Shown here in pieces: positions 34,639 to 43,411 of a stretch of DNA of 64,000 nt. The notes below the pieces were generated by a model. It ran no database searches and was not told where the DNA came from. It saw only the letters and a program-made list of their open reading frames with translations. Each line of letters opens with the position of its first letter. Positions within the stretch are counted from its first letter, which is position 1. Where the stretch lies: positions 62,001-126,000 of the forward strand of contig JALCNR010000003.1 of the NCBI GenBank assembly GCA_022649165.1, given 5' to 3'. This DNA is from Actinomyces sp. GTDB taxonomy: Bacteria > Actinomycetota > Actinomycetes > Actinomycetales > Actinomycetaceae. The position numbers were made by a program, and so were the translations under genes.

Positions 34639-35034
34639 TCAGCACTTCCGCCACTCCAACTTCCAAAGCGGCTGTGACGTCCACTCGGTGGCCGATTGAC
34701 CAGGCGCTAGAGTCTTGCACGTGTTCCAGCTGTGAACCGGTCCCAAGTACATCCCAGTTTGCACCCGCACACTTACCGTTGTGCAGTTCTTGACGGTGAG
34801 GATGTCTGCACCGTTCTTCACGTCGTACGACTGCGAGGCTCGGATGTTGGCCGGCCCGTCGCATGGAGCGGCCGCGGCCGGAACCATGGTGTCCTCGGTT
34901 TGCTCCAACTGCACGCTTATTTCGTTGTCCACCGCGTCCGCCGCCGCGGCAGACGCTTGGGTCGCACCCCCGGCGAAGGTCAACAAAATCGCGGCTGCGG
35001 CAGTACTCGCTGCCAGTGTTCTCGTGCGCCGCAT
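34639..35034 (-). CDS. Small secreted protein with four cysteines
   Basis: A 131-residue protein with a Sec signal (MRRTRTLAASTAAAAILLTF, cleavage probably after ATQASA near residue 28). The mature part is about 100 residues with four Cys (PCDG, KNCTT, NTCKT, and Cys as the last residue), likely two disulfides, and many Val/Thr, suggesting a beta fold. The ATG has a GGAGG site seven bases upstream. I do not recognise the family. It precedes the flippase gene by about 40 bases on the same strand and may share its transcript. Confidence 0.65.
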   Translation of the reverse strand: MRRTRTLAASTAAAAILLTFAGGATQASAAAADAVDNEISVQLEQTEDTMVPAAAAPCDGPANIRASQSYDVKNGADILTVKNCTTVSVRVQTGMYLGPVHSWNTCKTLAPGQSATEWTSQPLWKLEWRKC

Positions 35035-35317
35035 GCTCGTCCTCCATCTGTTTGTCGCATCGCGACGTTGGAACTGCGCCACTCATCGGCGCACTTGCGA
35101 CACTACTATGTGCGCCATCCCACAATTGTTCGTTTCGAGAACGCGTTCTCTTGACCTTCCTCGGTAGATCACTTAGGGCTCTCCACTTAACCGGCCTACC
35201 CTGAGGCTGTTCGCTATGGCCAGACCGCTGTGGTGCGTTCGGTTGAGGGCGGATGCCCTGTTGTGCCGGGCGGGGTTGAGGTTGCCCAGGTTTTTCGGAC
35301 ACCTGATGTAGCGGGAC

Positions 35318-35596
35318 TCATGCGGGCACCGCCTCAACCTCAAACCCAGGAAGCGGCGCGTCAACGAAAGGGACGCCAGAACTCCCCTCCGGATCCAACT
35401 CCACAGGAGTGAGCAACGCCTCAATATCCGACCGACGGAAGAACATCCGACCGGACGGCAGGCGAACGAACGGGACCTTCCCCTGACGAGCCCACCGGAG
35501 CAAAGACTGGTAGCTCGCTGAGCCAGGGATGAGCTGAGCCGCAATCTTCGCAGCGAGCAACTCAGTATCGTTGCCTTCTGTAACGTTCCGGTTCAT
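35318..35596 (-). CDS. Excisionase-like helix-turn-helix protein
   Basis: A 92-residue protein with a MerR/Xis-type winged helix: SYQSLLRWARQGKVPFVRLP then RMFFRRSDIEALL. Such small proteins serve as excisionases or DNA-binding regulators in actinobacterial integrative elements and phages. It lies divergent from the regulator at 35,678, with 81 bases between them, next to the tRNA-Met end of the island. The 283 bases downstream (35,035-35,317) hold no recognised gene. Confidence 0.65.
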   Translation of the reverse strand: MNRNVTEGNDTELLAAKIAAQLIPGSASYQSLLRWARQGKVPFVRLPSGRMFFRRSDIEALLTPVELDPEGSSGVPFVDAPLPGFEVEAVPA

Positions 35597-35677
35597 GACG
35601 ACACAATCTCATCGGTGACGCCAGGTTGTCAAGCGACACTTCTTGCAACGGATCGTTTTACACGGTATCGTAAAGAT

Positions 35678-36055
35678 ATGACTTCAGTGACGGTGTCGGC
35701 CGATCGGCTGACCGTAAACGAGGCAATCAGTTCGACGATGGCTCAATACCTCTTCGTGAATCATCTAACTCGCGCTGATCTTGGCTCCATCCTCGACTTG
35801 CCGGGGCAGAGCGTCTCAGGACGCATGCGGGGGCGGACCAAGTGGTCTGCGGAGGAGATCGCGATTCTAGCTGCGTACTTCGGCGTGACGCCGAACGACC
35901 TCATGCCCTCCCCCGACGGCCGGGGCGGGTGGATTCCCGCCGCTTACGTGCCGGCGTACAGGGAGGGTCCGGTCCCTTCCGGGACCGGACCCTCGGCTGG
36001 TAGCGGGGGCGGGGATCGAACCCGCGACCTCACGATTATGAGTCGTGCGCTCTGA
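35678..36055 (+). CDS. XRE/phage-repressor-like DNA-binding protein
   Basis: A 125-residue frame whose first 85 residues look like a helix-turn-helix regulator (LTRADLGSILDLPGQSVSGR, EEIAILAAYFGVTPNDLMPS). The start at 35,678 follows a weak AAAG site. The last 40 codons run through a 13-bp hairpin and then antisense into tRNA-Met (SGGGDRTRDLTIMSRAL is antisense tRNA). The natural end of the protein was therefore probably lost when the junction formed, and this tail is unlikely to be functional. Confidence 0.55.
   Translation: MTSVTVSADRLTVNEAISSTMAQYLFVNHLTRADLGSILDLPGQSVSGRMRGRTKWSAEEIAILAAYFGVTPNDLMPSPDGRGGWIPAAYVPAYREGPVPSGTGPSAGSGGGDRTRDLTIMSRAL
35964..35993. terminator. 13-bp perfect hairpin just downstream of tRNA-Met
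   Basis: 35,964-35,976 pairs perfectly with 35,981-35,993 around TTCC. On the minus strand it begins four bases after the encoded CCA of tRNA-Met, so it can terminate the tRNA transcript. No U-tract. Confidence 0.6.
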
Positions 36056-36074
36056 CCGGCTGAGCTACCCCGCC
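35998..36074 (-). tRNA. tRNA-Met (CAU anticodon)
   Basis: Cloverleaf on the minus strand: acceptor GGCGGGG/CCCCGCT (one G-U pair), anticodon loop CTCATAA, T-loop TTCGATC, discriminator A and encoded CCA (35,998-36,000). The first pair is not the C-A mismatch of initiators, so it is the elongator. Its 3' half recurs at 22,683-22,721. Confidence 0.96.
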
Positions 36075-36110
36075 GCTTGGGCCGTGGACCGCCAGGCGCC
36101 CCACAACCGG

Positions 36111-36183
36111 AGCCCCGAAAGGGAATCGAACCCTTGACCTTCTCCTTACCATGGAGACGCTCTGCCGACTGAGCTATCGGGGC
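36111..36183 (-). tRNA. tRNA-Thr (GGU anticodon)
   Basis: Cloverleaf on the minus strand with acceptor GCCCCGA/TCGGGGC, anticodon loop ATGGTAA, T-loop TTCGATT and discriminator U. The CCA is not encoded. It lies 36 bases upstream of tRNA-Met. Confidence 0.96.
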
Positions 36184-36254
36184 AACGCGAAGAACCCTAT
36201 CCCAGCGCCGATCACGTGGGCAATCGACGACACTGAGAAGGACCTCACACGTTC

Positions 36255-36275
36255 GGCCGCAGGAAACCTGCGGCC
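36255..36275. terminator. Hairpin after tRNA-Tyr
   Basis: GGCCGCAGG-AAA-CCTGCGGCC, a perfect 9-bp stem three bases after the tRNA-Tyr 3' end on the minus strand. It may end or attenuate the tRNA-Tyr transcript before tRNA-Thr. Confidence 0.55.
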
Positions 36276-36278
36276 TTG

Positions 36279-36360
36279 TGGCGGGGGAGGGATTCGAACC
36301 CCCGAAGCATTCCGCGGCTGATTTACAGTCAGCTCCCTTTGGCCACTCGGGTACCCCGCC
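36279..36360 (-). tRNA. tRNA-Tyr (GUA anticodon)
   Basis: An 82-base class II tRNA with a long variable arm: acceptor GGCGGGG/CCCCGCC, anticodon loop CTGTAAA (GUA), T-loop TTCGAAT and discriminator A. It is the first of the Tyr-Thr-Met series on the minus strand. Confidence 0.95.
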
Positions 36361-36386
36361 ATGCGCCGCCAGGGCGGTGCCGTGAA

Positions 36387-36417
36387 AGAATACCAGCGAT
36401 CAGGACCGGGGCGCCAA
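36387..36417 (-). promoter_or_regulatory. Promoter for the tRNA-Tyr/Thr/Met series
   Basis: On the minus strand TTGGCG (36,412-36,417), a 19-base spacer and TATTCT (36,387-36,392), ending 26 bases before tRNA-Tyr. Confidence 0.4.
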
Positions 36418-36458
36418 TCGCGGCACCACGGCCGCGACGCACAGAGAGGAGCATCGTC

Positions 36459-36968
36459 ATGGCCGACTCGTCTTTCGACGTCGTCTCGAAGATCGACCGA
36501 CAGGAGGTGGACAACGCCGTCAACCAGGCCGCGAAGGAGATCTCCCAGCGCTACGATTTCCGCGGTGTCGACGCCGACGTCCGTCTCTCGGGAGACGAGA
36601 TCGAGATGCAGGCCAACACCCCCGAACGGGTGAGGGCCGTCCTGGACGTCCTGGAGTCGAAGCTCATCCGCCGCGGAGTCTCACTGAGAGCGCTGGACCT
36701 CGAGGGCAGGGAACCCAAGGCCTCCGGAAAGATCTTCATCCTCGCAGTCCCCCTGCGCGAGGGCATCAGCCAGGACAACGCCAAGAGGATCGCGAAGCTC
36801 GTCCGCGACCGCGGCCCCAAGGGCGTCAAAGCGCAGATCCAGGGCGACGAGGTCCGCGTCTCCTCAATGTCCCGCGACGATCTGCAGGCCGTCATCGCCC
36901 TGCTCAAGGGCCCCGAGGCGGAGTCAGCCCATATCGACGCCGCACTGCAGTTCGTCAACTACCGCTGA
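36459..36968 (+). CDS. YajQ-family nucleotide-binding protein
   Basis: A 169-residue YajQ-family protein: [20 protein letters not shown] at the N-terminus, [12 protein letters not shown] and the C-terminal [10 protein letters not shown]. The family binds nucleotides or RNA, and in some species cyclic di-GMP. Length and sequence are normal. The ATG has GAGAGGAG upstream. Its place beside the Tyr/Thr/Met tRNAs and htpX follows actinobacterial order. Confidence 0.93.
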   Translation: MADSSFDVVSKIDRQEVDNAVNQAAKEISQRYDFRGVDADVRLSGDEIEMQANTPERVRAVLDVLESKLIRRGVSLRALDLEGREPKASGKIFILAVPLREGISQDNAKRIAKLVRDRGPKGVKAQIQGDEVRVSSMSRDDLQAVIALLKGPEAESAHIDAALQFVNYR

Positions 36969-37025
36969 GGCCGTCCTCGTCCCGCCCCGATCCGGCACCG
37001 GCGAGGGCGTCCCCGCCTCAGGAGC

Positions 37026-37898
37026 TCAATAGCCCGCCATCTTCTCCAGGCGGGCGATGCGCTCCTCCATGGGGGGATGCGTGGAGAACAGCCGTTGCAC
37101 GCCGCGCCCGCGGAACGGGTTGGCGATCATCATCGCCGCGACGTTCTCCGTGGCCGGCGTCGGCTCCATCGGCACCCGCGTGGTCATCTGCTCGATCTTG
37201 CGCAGGGCGCTGGCCAGGGCCAACGGATCCTGGGCGAGCTGTGCCCCGTCCTCGTCCGCGTCGAACTCCCGTGTCCGCGAGATCGACAGCTGGATGAGGG
37301 TCGCAGCGATCGGGGCGAGGATCGCGGTGGCCAGCGCCGCCAGGGCGTTCATGCCGCCGCCCTCGCGACTACGCCCGCCGCCGAAGAACATGAGGAACTG
37401 CGCGATCGAACTGATCAGACCGCCGATCGCGGACGCCACCGACGAGGTGAGGATGTCGCGGTTGTAGACGTGCATGAGCTCGTGTCCCAGGACGGCGCGC
37501 AGCTCCCTCTCCCCCAGGATCGCGAGGATCCCCTCCGTGCAGCACACAGCCGCGTGGTCGGGGTCCCGCCCGGTGGCGAACGCATTGGGCGAATGCGTGG
37601 GCGCCACCCAGATCGTCGGCATCGGCTGGCCCGCCCGCTGGGAGAGCTCGGTGACGATCGCGTATAGGACCGGCTGTTCGGTGGGTCCCACCTGACGGGC
37701 GCGCATCTGACGCAGTGCCAGTGTGGCCGAGTTCCAGTAGGAGTACGCCGTCGATGCGAGGCCCATGACCGCGAAGACGCCGATCCAGACGGCGTTGCCG
37801 GTGCCCTGCGCGATCAGCCACCCGATGACCAGGAGGACGGCCCACAGCGCCAGAAACAGCCCCGCCGTCTTCAGCCCGTTGTGGTACCGGTGGCCCAT
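37026..37898 (-). CDS. htpX: Membrane zinc metalloprotease HtpX
   Basis: A 290-residue M48 protease. Two N-terminal membrane spans are followed by the zinc motif LGHELMHVYNRDI and a later pair of spans; the third zinc ligand Glu lies in SRTREFDADEDGA. HtpX degrades misfolded membrane proteins on the cytoplasmic side. The ATG has GGGAGGG. Convergent with the YajQ gene. Confidence 0.95.
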   Translation of the reverse strand: MGHRYHNGLKTAGLFLALWAVLLVIGWLIAQGTGNAVWIGVFAVMGLASTAYSYWNSATLALRQMRARQVGPTEQPVLYAIVTELSQRAGQPMPTIWVAPTHSPNAFATGRDPDHAAVCCTEGILAILGERELRAVLGHELMHVYNRDILTSSVASAIGGLISSIAQFLMFFGGGRSREGGGMNALAALATAILAPIAATLIQLSISRTREFDADEDGAQLAQDPLALASALRKIEQMTTRVPMEPTPATENVAAMMIANPFRGRGVQRLFSTHPPMEERIARLEKMAGY

Positions 37899-38053
37899 CG
37901 CATTCCCTCCCCGTGCGTCTGCGTGTCCACGCTACCGGCGGTGCCGGTCCCCGGCACGGCGAGACGGACGTTCCCAGCGTTTTGGCAGGTTGCGTTCCGG
38001 TCTCGATCCGGCGCGCGGGAACGCCCTCGACGCCGCGAGGCGGGCAGCCCGGT

Positions 38054-39574
38054 TCAACGGTTGCGGACGCCCTCCGGGCCGGAGTAGTCCTCCCCGAAGC
38101 GATCGACGGCCGTGGGCACTCCCATCTCACCGGGATGGCCGATGAGGTCGGCGGTGGCCGAGTGGTCGTCGGGCACCTCGTCGCGCGAGATCCGCGTCAT
38201 GGCCTCGCGCGAGACCACCTTGACCCTCTCGCGGATGCCGCGCCCGCCGGGCAGCTCCCCGAAGTCGGAGCCGAGCTGCTGCTCATAGGCGTCGAGCAGC
38301 TCCCATCCCTGCCAGGTTGTGAAGGCGACGCCGCGCTCCTCCAGCAGACGGACCATGGCGTCGTGGCCCACCGCGGCGGTCCCGGCGTGCAGGCGGCCCT
38401 GCTCCGCATCCTCCACCAAGTGCGCGATCGTCTGCTGGGCATCCGACTTCGTGGAGCCGATGAGGCCCACCGGTCCGCGTTTGACCCAGCCGGTGGCGTA
38501 CAGGCCGGGGATGACGTCCCCCGGGTCCGCGCCGGGCCGCGTGAGGACACGGCCCTCGGCGTTGGCGATGACGCCCCTGCGCTCGTCGAAGGGGACCCCC
38601 GGCACAGGGGAGGAGAAGTAGCCGACGGCCCGGTAGACGGCCTGGACGGGCCACGTCGTGCGCACGCCGGTGCCCCGGACGGACCCGTCTCCCGTGAGCT
38701 CCGTGCGCTCCGTGACGAGGGCGCGGACATGCCCGCCCTCGTCGGCGAGGACCTCGACCGGGGCCTGGAAGAGGTGGATGTGGATGCGGCGGCTCGCCGC
38801 GCGTTCGGCGGGATCGACAGAGGCGTAATTCGTCAGCGTCTTGACGACCTGGCGCTGCTGGTTGGACTCGCGCAGCGCCTTCTCGGAGCCCTCGTCGAAC
38901 TCGAAGTCCTCCTCGTCGACGACGACGTCGACATCGGGGACCTTGCCGAGCTCCCGCAGTTCCAGGGGGGTGAACTTCACCTGCGCGGGCCCGCGCCGAC
39001 CGAAGATATGGACGTCCGTGACCTGGTTGTCCGCGAGGCCCTCGGCGACGTTGGCCGGAATCTCCGTGACCATCATGTCCTCCACGTGCTTCGACAGCAC
39101 CCGCGAGATGTCGAGGGCGACATTGCCGACCCCGACGACCGCCACCTCCCGCGCGGCCAGCGGCCAGGTGCGCGGATAGTCCGGGTTCCCGTCGTACCAG
39201 GAGACGAAGTCGGCTGCGCCGTAGCTCTCGGGCAGATCGATGCCGGGGATGCGCAGGGGCGCGTCCCGATCAGCGCCGGTGGCCAGGATGATCGCGTCGT
39301 AGTGGTCACGGAGGTCCTCGATCGAGACGTCACGTCCGATCTCGACGTTCCCCAGCAGGCGGATGTCCCCGCGTTGGAGGATCTTGTACAGCGCCACGAT
39401 GATCTGCTTGATGCGCGGGTGGTCGGGCGCCACACCGTATCTGACGAGTCCGTAGGGGGCGGGTAGCCGTTCGAACAGGTCGATGTTCACGTCCAGACCG
39501 GATTTAGACAGGATGTCCGAGGCGTAGATTCCGGCTGGGCCCGCGCCGATCACGGCGACGTTCAAAGTGGTCAC
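38054..39574 (-). CDS. fprA: Ferredoxin/flavodoxin-NADP reductase, FprA type
   Basis: A 506-residue relative of adrenodoxin reductase, which passes electrons between NADPH and ferredoxin. FAD binding is in VAVIGAGPAGIYASDIL, the NADP-binding part in AVVGVGNVALDISRVL, and the family segment GWVKRGPVGLIGSTKSDA is present. The C-terminal 60 or so residues end in YSGPEGVRNR. The start is GTG. It faces away from the nucleotidase gene. Confidence 0.93.
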   Translation of the reverse strand: MTTLNVAVIGAGPAGIYASDILSKSGLDVNIDLFERLPAPYGLVRYGVAPDHPRIKQIIVALYKILQRGDIRLLGNVEIGRDVSIEDLRDHYDAIILATGADRDAPLRIPGIDLPESYGAADFVSWYDGNPDYPRTWPLAAREVAVVGVGNVALDISRVLSKHVEDMMVTEIPANVAEGLADNQVTDVHIFGRRGPAQVKFTPLELRELGKVPDVDVVVDEEDFEFDEGSEKALRESNQQRQVVKTLTNYASVDPAERAASRRIHIHLFQAPVEVLADEGGHVRALVTERTELTGDGSVRGTGVRTTWPVQAVYRAVGYFSSPVPGVPFDERRGVIANAEGRVLTRPGADPGDVIPGLYATGWVKRGPVGLIGSTKSDAQQTIAHLVEDAEQGRLHAGTAAVGHDAMVRLLEERGVAFTTWQGWELLDAYEQQLGSDFGELPGGRGIRERVKVVSREAMTRISRDEVPDDHSATADLIGHPGEMGVPTAVDRFGEDYSGPEGVRNR

Positions 39575-39914
39575 GCGTCAGTTCCTCTGCTCGTACTCGA
39601 TGCCGCCTCGGGGCCCTCCCCCGCCGCCCGGTGACAGATCCCCGCGGGCGGCCGACACACAGCCCGCCCATTCTACCCAGGACCGGTCGGGCGCAGCTGA
39701 GGGCCGCCTCACCCTCTCGCCGCCGCCCGCATCGCCGCGCGTCCGCCTGCCCGTCCGCCCGGAACGAACAGGACAGGGACAGCGGGGACCAACGTCCCGA
39801 CAATACCTAAACGGCGCATGGGTCCGGCGACCGGGGATATAGGGTCGAGAATCACTCGTGACAGCGCAGATGCGCCTCGAGCGATTCCCTCAACACCTGA
39901 CGATCGGACACACA
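39575..39914. other. Divergent intergenic region
   Basis: About 340 bases between fprA and the nucleotidase, which point away from each other. It should hold both promoters. A TATAGG near 39,837 is the only -10-like sequence I can point to for the nucleotidase. No small gene is seen. Confidence 0.35.
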
Positions 39915-42137
39915 ATGAGCGTCAAGAACTGGAGAGCGCCCGCCACCGCGTGCGCTCTCCTGGCAGCGGCGGCAATGACGATGACGGGACTGACCCCCGC
40001 ACTGGCCGCCGAGACAACCCCCACGGACACGTCGCAGTCCGGAACTGTCGAGGTCTCGACGGACGCCGAGGCGCCGCAGTCCGGCCTCGCCCAGGCCGCG
40101 CCCACCAATGCGCAAACGCCTGTCGCGCGAGCGAACGAAGACGTGGATCCCAACACGCTGACGGTGCTCAGCACCACGGACACCCATGGGCACATCTACG
40201 ACTGGGACTACTACACCGCGCAGGTCCCACAGCCGAAGAAGGGGGTCGGGCAGGACGTCGGCCTGGCGCGCTTGAGCACCGCGATCCAGCAGATCCGCGC
40301 CGACCGCGGCGCCGGCTCGGTCCTGCTCTACGATTCCGGCGACACGATCCAGGGCACGCCGCTCACCTACCTGGCGGCCATGCAGCCGGACAAGCTGGAG
40401 ACGGCCTCAGGCTCCGACGTCCACCCGATGGCGCAGGCCTTCAACGACCTGGGCTACAACGCGGGATCTCTCGGCAACCACGAGTTCAACTACGGGCTGG
40501 ACACGCTGCGCGCCTACGAGAAGGACCTCGACATGCCGCTGCTGGGCGCCAACGTCATCGACGACGCGACGGGCCAGCCGGCTTTCACCCCCTACGTCAT
40601 CAACCACGCCACGGTCGCCGGCCACGACGTCAAAGTCGGCGTCCTGGGCCTGGTGACCCCCGGCGTGCGGATCTGGGACAAGGCGAACGTCTCCGGCAAG
40701 CTCCTCTTCGAGGATCCGACCGAGGTCGCCCTCAAGTACGTGCCCGAGATGAAGGCGAACGGCGCCGACATCGTCATCATCGCGACCCACACGGGCCACG
40801 GCGACGCGCAGGACTGGGAGCCCAGCGAGCTCCAGGAGAACACCGCGCAGTTCCTCACGACGAAGGTTGACGACGTCGACATCGTCCTGGGCGGGCACAC
40901 CCACCAGGACGTCCCCGGCACCGTCACCCACTCGCCCGACGGGTCCCCGGTCCTCTACACCCAGTCGTGGATGTGGGCCCAGGTGCTCTCCGATATCAAG
41001 ATCCCGCTGACGTTCTCCAGTGATGACGCGGACGCCACGGTCGGCATCGACTGGCCCACCAAGGCGGACGGCTCCTCCGACGATGCCGCCATCGCCAACT
41101 GGGTCTCGAAGGACTACGCCCGTGACCTCACCGACGACGCGCTGCTCACCGATGATCCGATCCTCCAGGCGGATCACGGCGCCACCCTGGACTACGTCAA
41201 CACGAAGGTCGCCACGGCGACGGAGGACATGTCTGGTGCGGACTCCCGTTGGAAGGACACTCCGATCATGGACTTCGTCGGCAAGGTGATGACGGACGTC
41301 GTCTCCGCCGACATCGCCGACGGCAAGGGCCTCACCGACGCCTTTCGGCCCTCGGACGCGAACCTGCCGGTCGTCGCGCAGGTGTCCCCCTTCTCCCGCG
41401 ACGCGTTCTTCCCGAAGGGCGACGTCACGATCAAGGACATGGCCGGCCTCTACATCTACGAGAACACGTTGATGGCCTCCCGGATCACCGGCGCGCAGAT
41501 GAAGGACTACCTCGAGTTCTCGGCGATGTACTTCTGCCGGACCGAGGTCGGCGCCACCTTCGATCCGGAGACGTGCACCGGCGCCCCGCGACCCTCGCTC
41601 ACGCGGGGTGCGGACCCCACCCAGGGGATCCCGGACTACAACTACGACGCCCTGACCGGGGTCGACTATCTCATCGACGTCTCCCAGCCGGTGGGTTCCC
41701 GCATCGAGAACCTCACATACGAGGGGAAGCCGGTGGCCGACGACGATCAGTTCATCCTGGCCATCAACAACTACCGACAGTCCGGTGGTGGCGACTACGT
41801 GAGCTACGTCGGCGACATGCCGCTCGTCTACGACGCCCAGAAGGAGATCCGCCAGGAGATGATCGAATACGCCCAGGACAAGGGTGTCATCGATCCTGCC
41901 GACTTCTTCGTCGACAACTGGCGGATCACGACCGCCCCGTACGTCGCCCCGACACCGGAGCCCTCCGACACGCCCACGGACCAGCCGACCACGCCGGCAC
42001 CGTCCACGTCCGGTTCGGCCTCTCCCGCCGGAGGGCTGGCCTCCACGGGCACGGATGCCGGAGTCCTGGCCGTGCTCGCGGTGCTGGTGGCCGCGATCGG
42101 CGCCAGCGTGACCGTCTCCGTCCGCCGCCGCAGCTGA
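39915..42137 (+). CDS. Cell-wall-anchored 5'-nucleotidase/2',3'-cyclic phosphodiesterase
   Basis: A 740-residue surface enzyme. A Sec signal ends near TPALAAE. The metallophosphatase domain carries STTDTHGHIYD, YDSGDTIQGTP, GNHEFNYG and GGHTHQD, which hold two metal ions. The 5'-nucleotidase C-terminal domain follows (FSRDAFFPKGDVTIKDM onward). A Thr/Pro/Ser-rich spacer leads to the sorting signal LASTGTD, a hydrophobic span and the basic tail VRRRS. LAxTG is recognised by class E-type sortases; none is encoded here. It would release nucleosides from external nucleotides. Confidence 0.9.
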   Translation: MSVKNWRAPATACALLAAAAMTMTGLTPALAAETTPTDTSQSGTVEVSTDAEAPQSGLAQAAPTNAQTPVARANEDVDPNTLTVLSTTDTHGHIYDWDYYTAQVPQPKKGVGQDVGLARLSTAIQQIRADRGAGSVLLYDSGDTIQGTPLTYLAAMQPDKLETASGSDVHPMAQAFNDLGYNAGSLGNHEFNYGLDTLRAYEKDLDMPLLGANVIDDATGQPAFTPYVINHATVAGHDVKVGVLGLVTPGVRIWDKANVSGKLLFEDPTEVALKYVPEMKANGADIVIIATHTGHGDAQDWEPSELQENTAQFLTTKVDDVDIVLGGHTHQDVPGTVTHSPDGSPVLYTQSWMWAQVLSDIKIPLTFSSDDADATVGIDWPTKADGSSDDAAIANWVSKDYARDLTDDALLTDDPILQADHGATLDYVNTKVATATEDMSGADSRWKDTPIMDFVGKVMTDVVSADIADGKGLTDAFRPSDANLPVVAQVSPFSRDAFFPKGDVTIKDMAGLYIYENTLMASRITGAQMKDYLEFSAMYFCRTEVGATFDPETCTGAPRPSLTRGADPTQGIPDYNYDALTGVDYLIDVSQPVGSRIENLTYEGKPVADDDQFILAINNYRQSGGGDYVSYVGDMPLVYDAQKEIRQEMIEYAQDKGVIDPADFFVDNWRITTAPYVAPTPEPSDTPTDQPTTPAPSTSGSASPAGGLASTGTDAGVLAVLAVLVAAIGASVTVSVRRRS

Positions 42138-42397
42138 CGACCCGTCGGCGCAGATGCGGGGTCCAGTCGTGTCCGGGCATCGGGAACGCGCCCGGTCGAG
42201 TGCTGAGTCCGCGCCTCGCCGTCGGTGACGAGGTCGGCGCCCCTGGGAGGTTCGATCCCCCTGGGGGCGTCGTCCATTCCGGGCCCCCGCCAACGGGCGC
42301 GCAGCTCGAGCACCGACGGGCATCCGCGTCGGGTCCGCCCGGCCCGGCCATGCGGAGAGCCTCGTCGATCCCGACTGGCGTGAACACGCGGGCCGCG

Positions 42398-43411
42398 TCA
42401 GGCCACACGCTCGACCATGAGCCTCGCGAAAGAGATCAGCGCGGTCCGCGGCTCGCCCTCCGGCAGGGGGTCGAGGCTCTCCACGGCCGCCGAGGCCCAC
42501 TCGCGCGCCATACCGCGCGTCTCCGCCACGACGCCGTGGGTGCGCAGACGCTCGACCACCGAGGCCAGCGCCTCGTCGGAGTCCAGGTCCCCCTCGAGGT
42601 CCGACAGGATCGCGCGACCCTCCGCGTCCAGCGTCCCCTCGCTCGCGTGCCTGCGCAGCAACAGGACGGGCAGCGTGTCGACGCCCTCGCGCAGGTCCGT
42701 GCCGGGGGTCTTCCCCGAGGTCTCGCCGGATGACACGAGGTCCAGCACGTCGTCGGCGATCTGGAAGGCGACGCCGACCTTCTCCCCGAAGTCCGCGACC
42801 ACCTGCGCGTACTCCTGCGGGGCATGCGCGTGGTACGCGCCGAAATGGGCCGCTGCGGACAGCAGGGACCCTGTCTTGTCCGCCAGCACTTGGACGTAGA
42901 AATCGACCGGGTCGTCGCCGGGCCGGGGTCCGAAGGTCTCGTTGAGCTGGCCGAGGCACAGTCTCTCGAAGGTCCGCGAATGGTGCGCCACGGACTCCGA
43001 TCCCAGCGTCGCGATGAGCCGGGACGCCCGCGCGAAGAGGATGTCACCCGCCAGGATCGCGCGGTTGTTGCCCCACAGGTGCTGCACCGAGGGGACTCCG
43101 CGCCGCGTCGGAGCGGAGTCCATGACGTCGTCGTGGTACAGGGACGCGATGTGCGTGAGCTCCATGGCGGTGGCGGCGGCGATGACCTGGTCGGACAGTG
43201 CCAGCTCCGGTGACCCCAGCTGGGCGCACACGAGCGTGAGCAGCGGCCGGATCCTCTTCCCCCCGGCCTGCGCGAGGTGCGCCGTCAGGTCGTCGATGAG
43301 ATCGCGGGAACCCGCGACGGACCGGTGGAGCAGGGCCTCCACGGCGTCGAGGCCGGGCGCGATCGCGGCCTCGAGGGCGGGGACGTGCAGATCGGGAGGA
43401 GTGAGTGTCAC
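42398..43411 (-). CDS. Polyprenyl diphosphate synthase
   Basis: A 337-residue all-helical trans-prenyltransferase, which extends farnesyl or geranylgeranyl diphosphate with isopentenyl units. The first Asp-rich motif is LYHDDVMDSAPTRRG, the second QIADDVLDLVS, and GGKRIRPLL binds the diphosphate. The position beside complex I and menaquinone genes suggests it makes the menaquinone side chain (grcC/hepT role). The GTG start overlaps the nuoN stop by four bases, so it is the last gene of the nuo operon. The 260 bases after it hold no gene. Confidence 0.92.
   Translation of the reverse strand: MTLTPPDLHVPALEAAIAPGLDAVEALLHRSVAGSRDLIDDLTAHLAQAGGKRIRPLLTLVCAQLGSPELALSDQVIAAATAMELTHIASLYHDDVMDSAPTRRGVPSVQHLWGNNRAILAGDILFARASRLIATLGSESVAHHSRTFERLCLGQLNETFGPRPGDDPVDFYVQVLADKTGSLLSAAAHFGAYHAHAPQEYAQVVADFGEKVGVAFQIADDVLDLVSSGETSGKTPGTDLREGVDTLPVLLLRRHASEGTLDAEGRAILSDLEGDLDSDEALASVVERLRTHGVVAETRGMAREWASAAVESLDPLPEGEPRTALISFARLMVERVA

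Noticed and set aside
36000..36055. C-terminal end of the 35,678 regulator as real protein
   Set aside because: These codons are the antisense of tRNA-Met; the shared reading is a by-product of the junction.
40407..42959. An 850-codon open frame antisense to the nucleotidase and beyond
   Set aside because: High-GC antisense shadow: Arg/Gly-rich, no ribosome site, and the plus-strand gene is clear.
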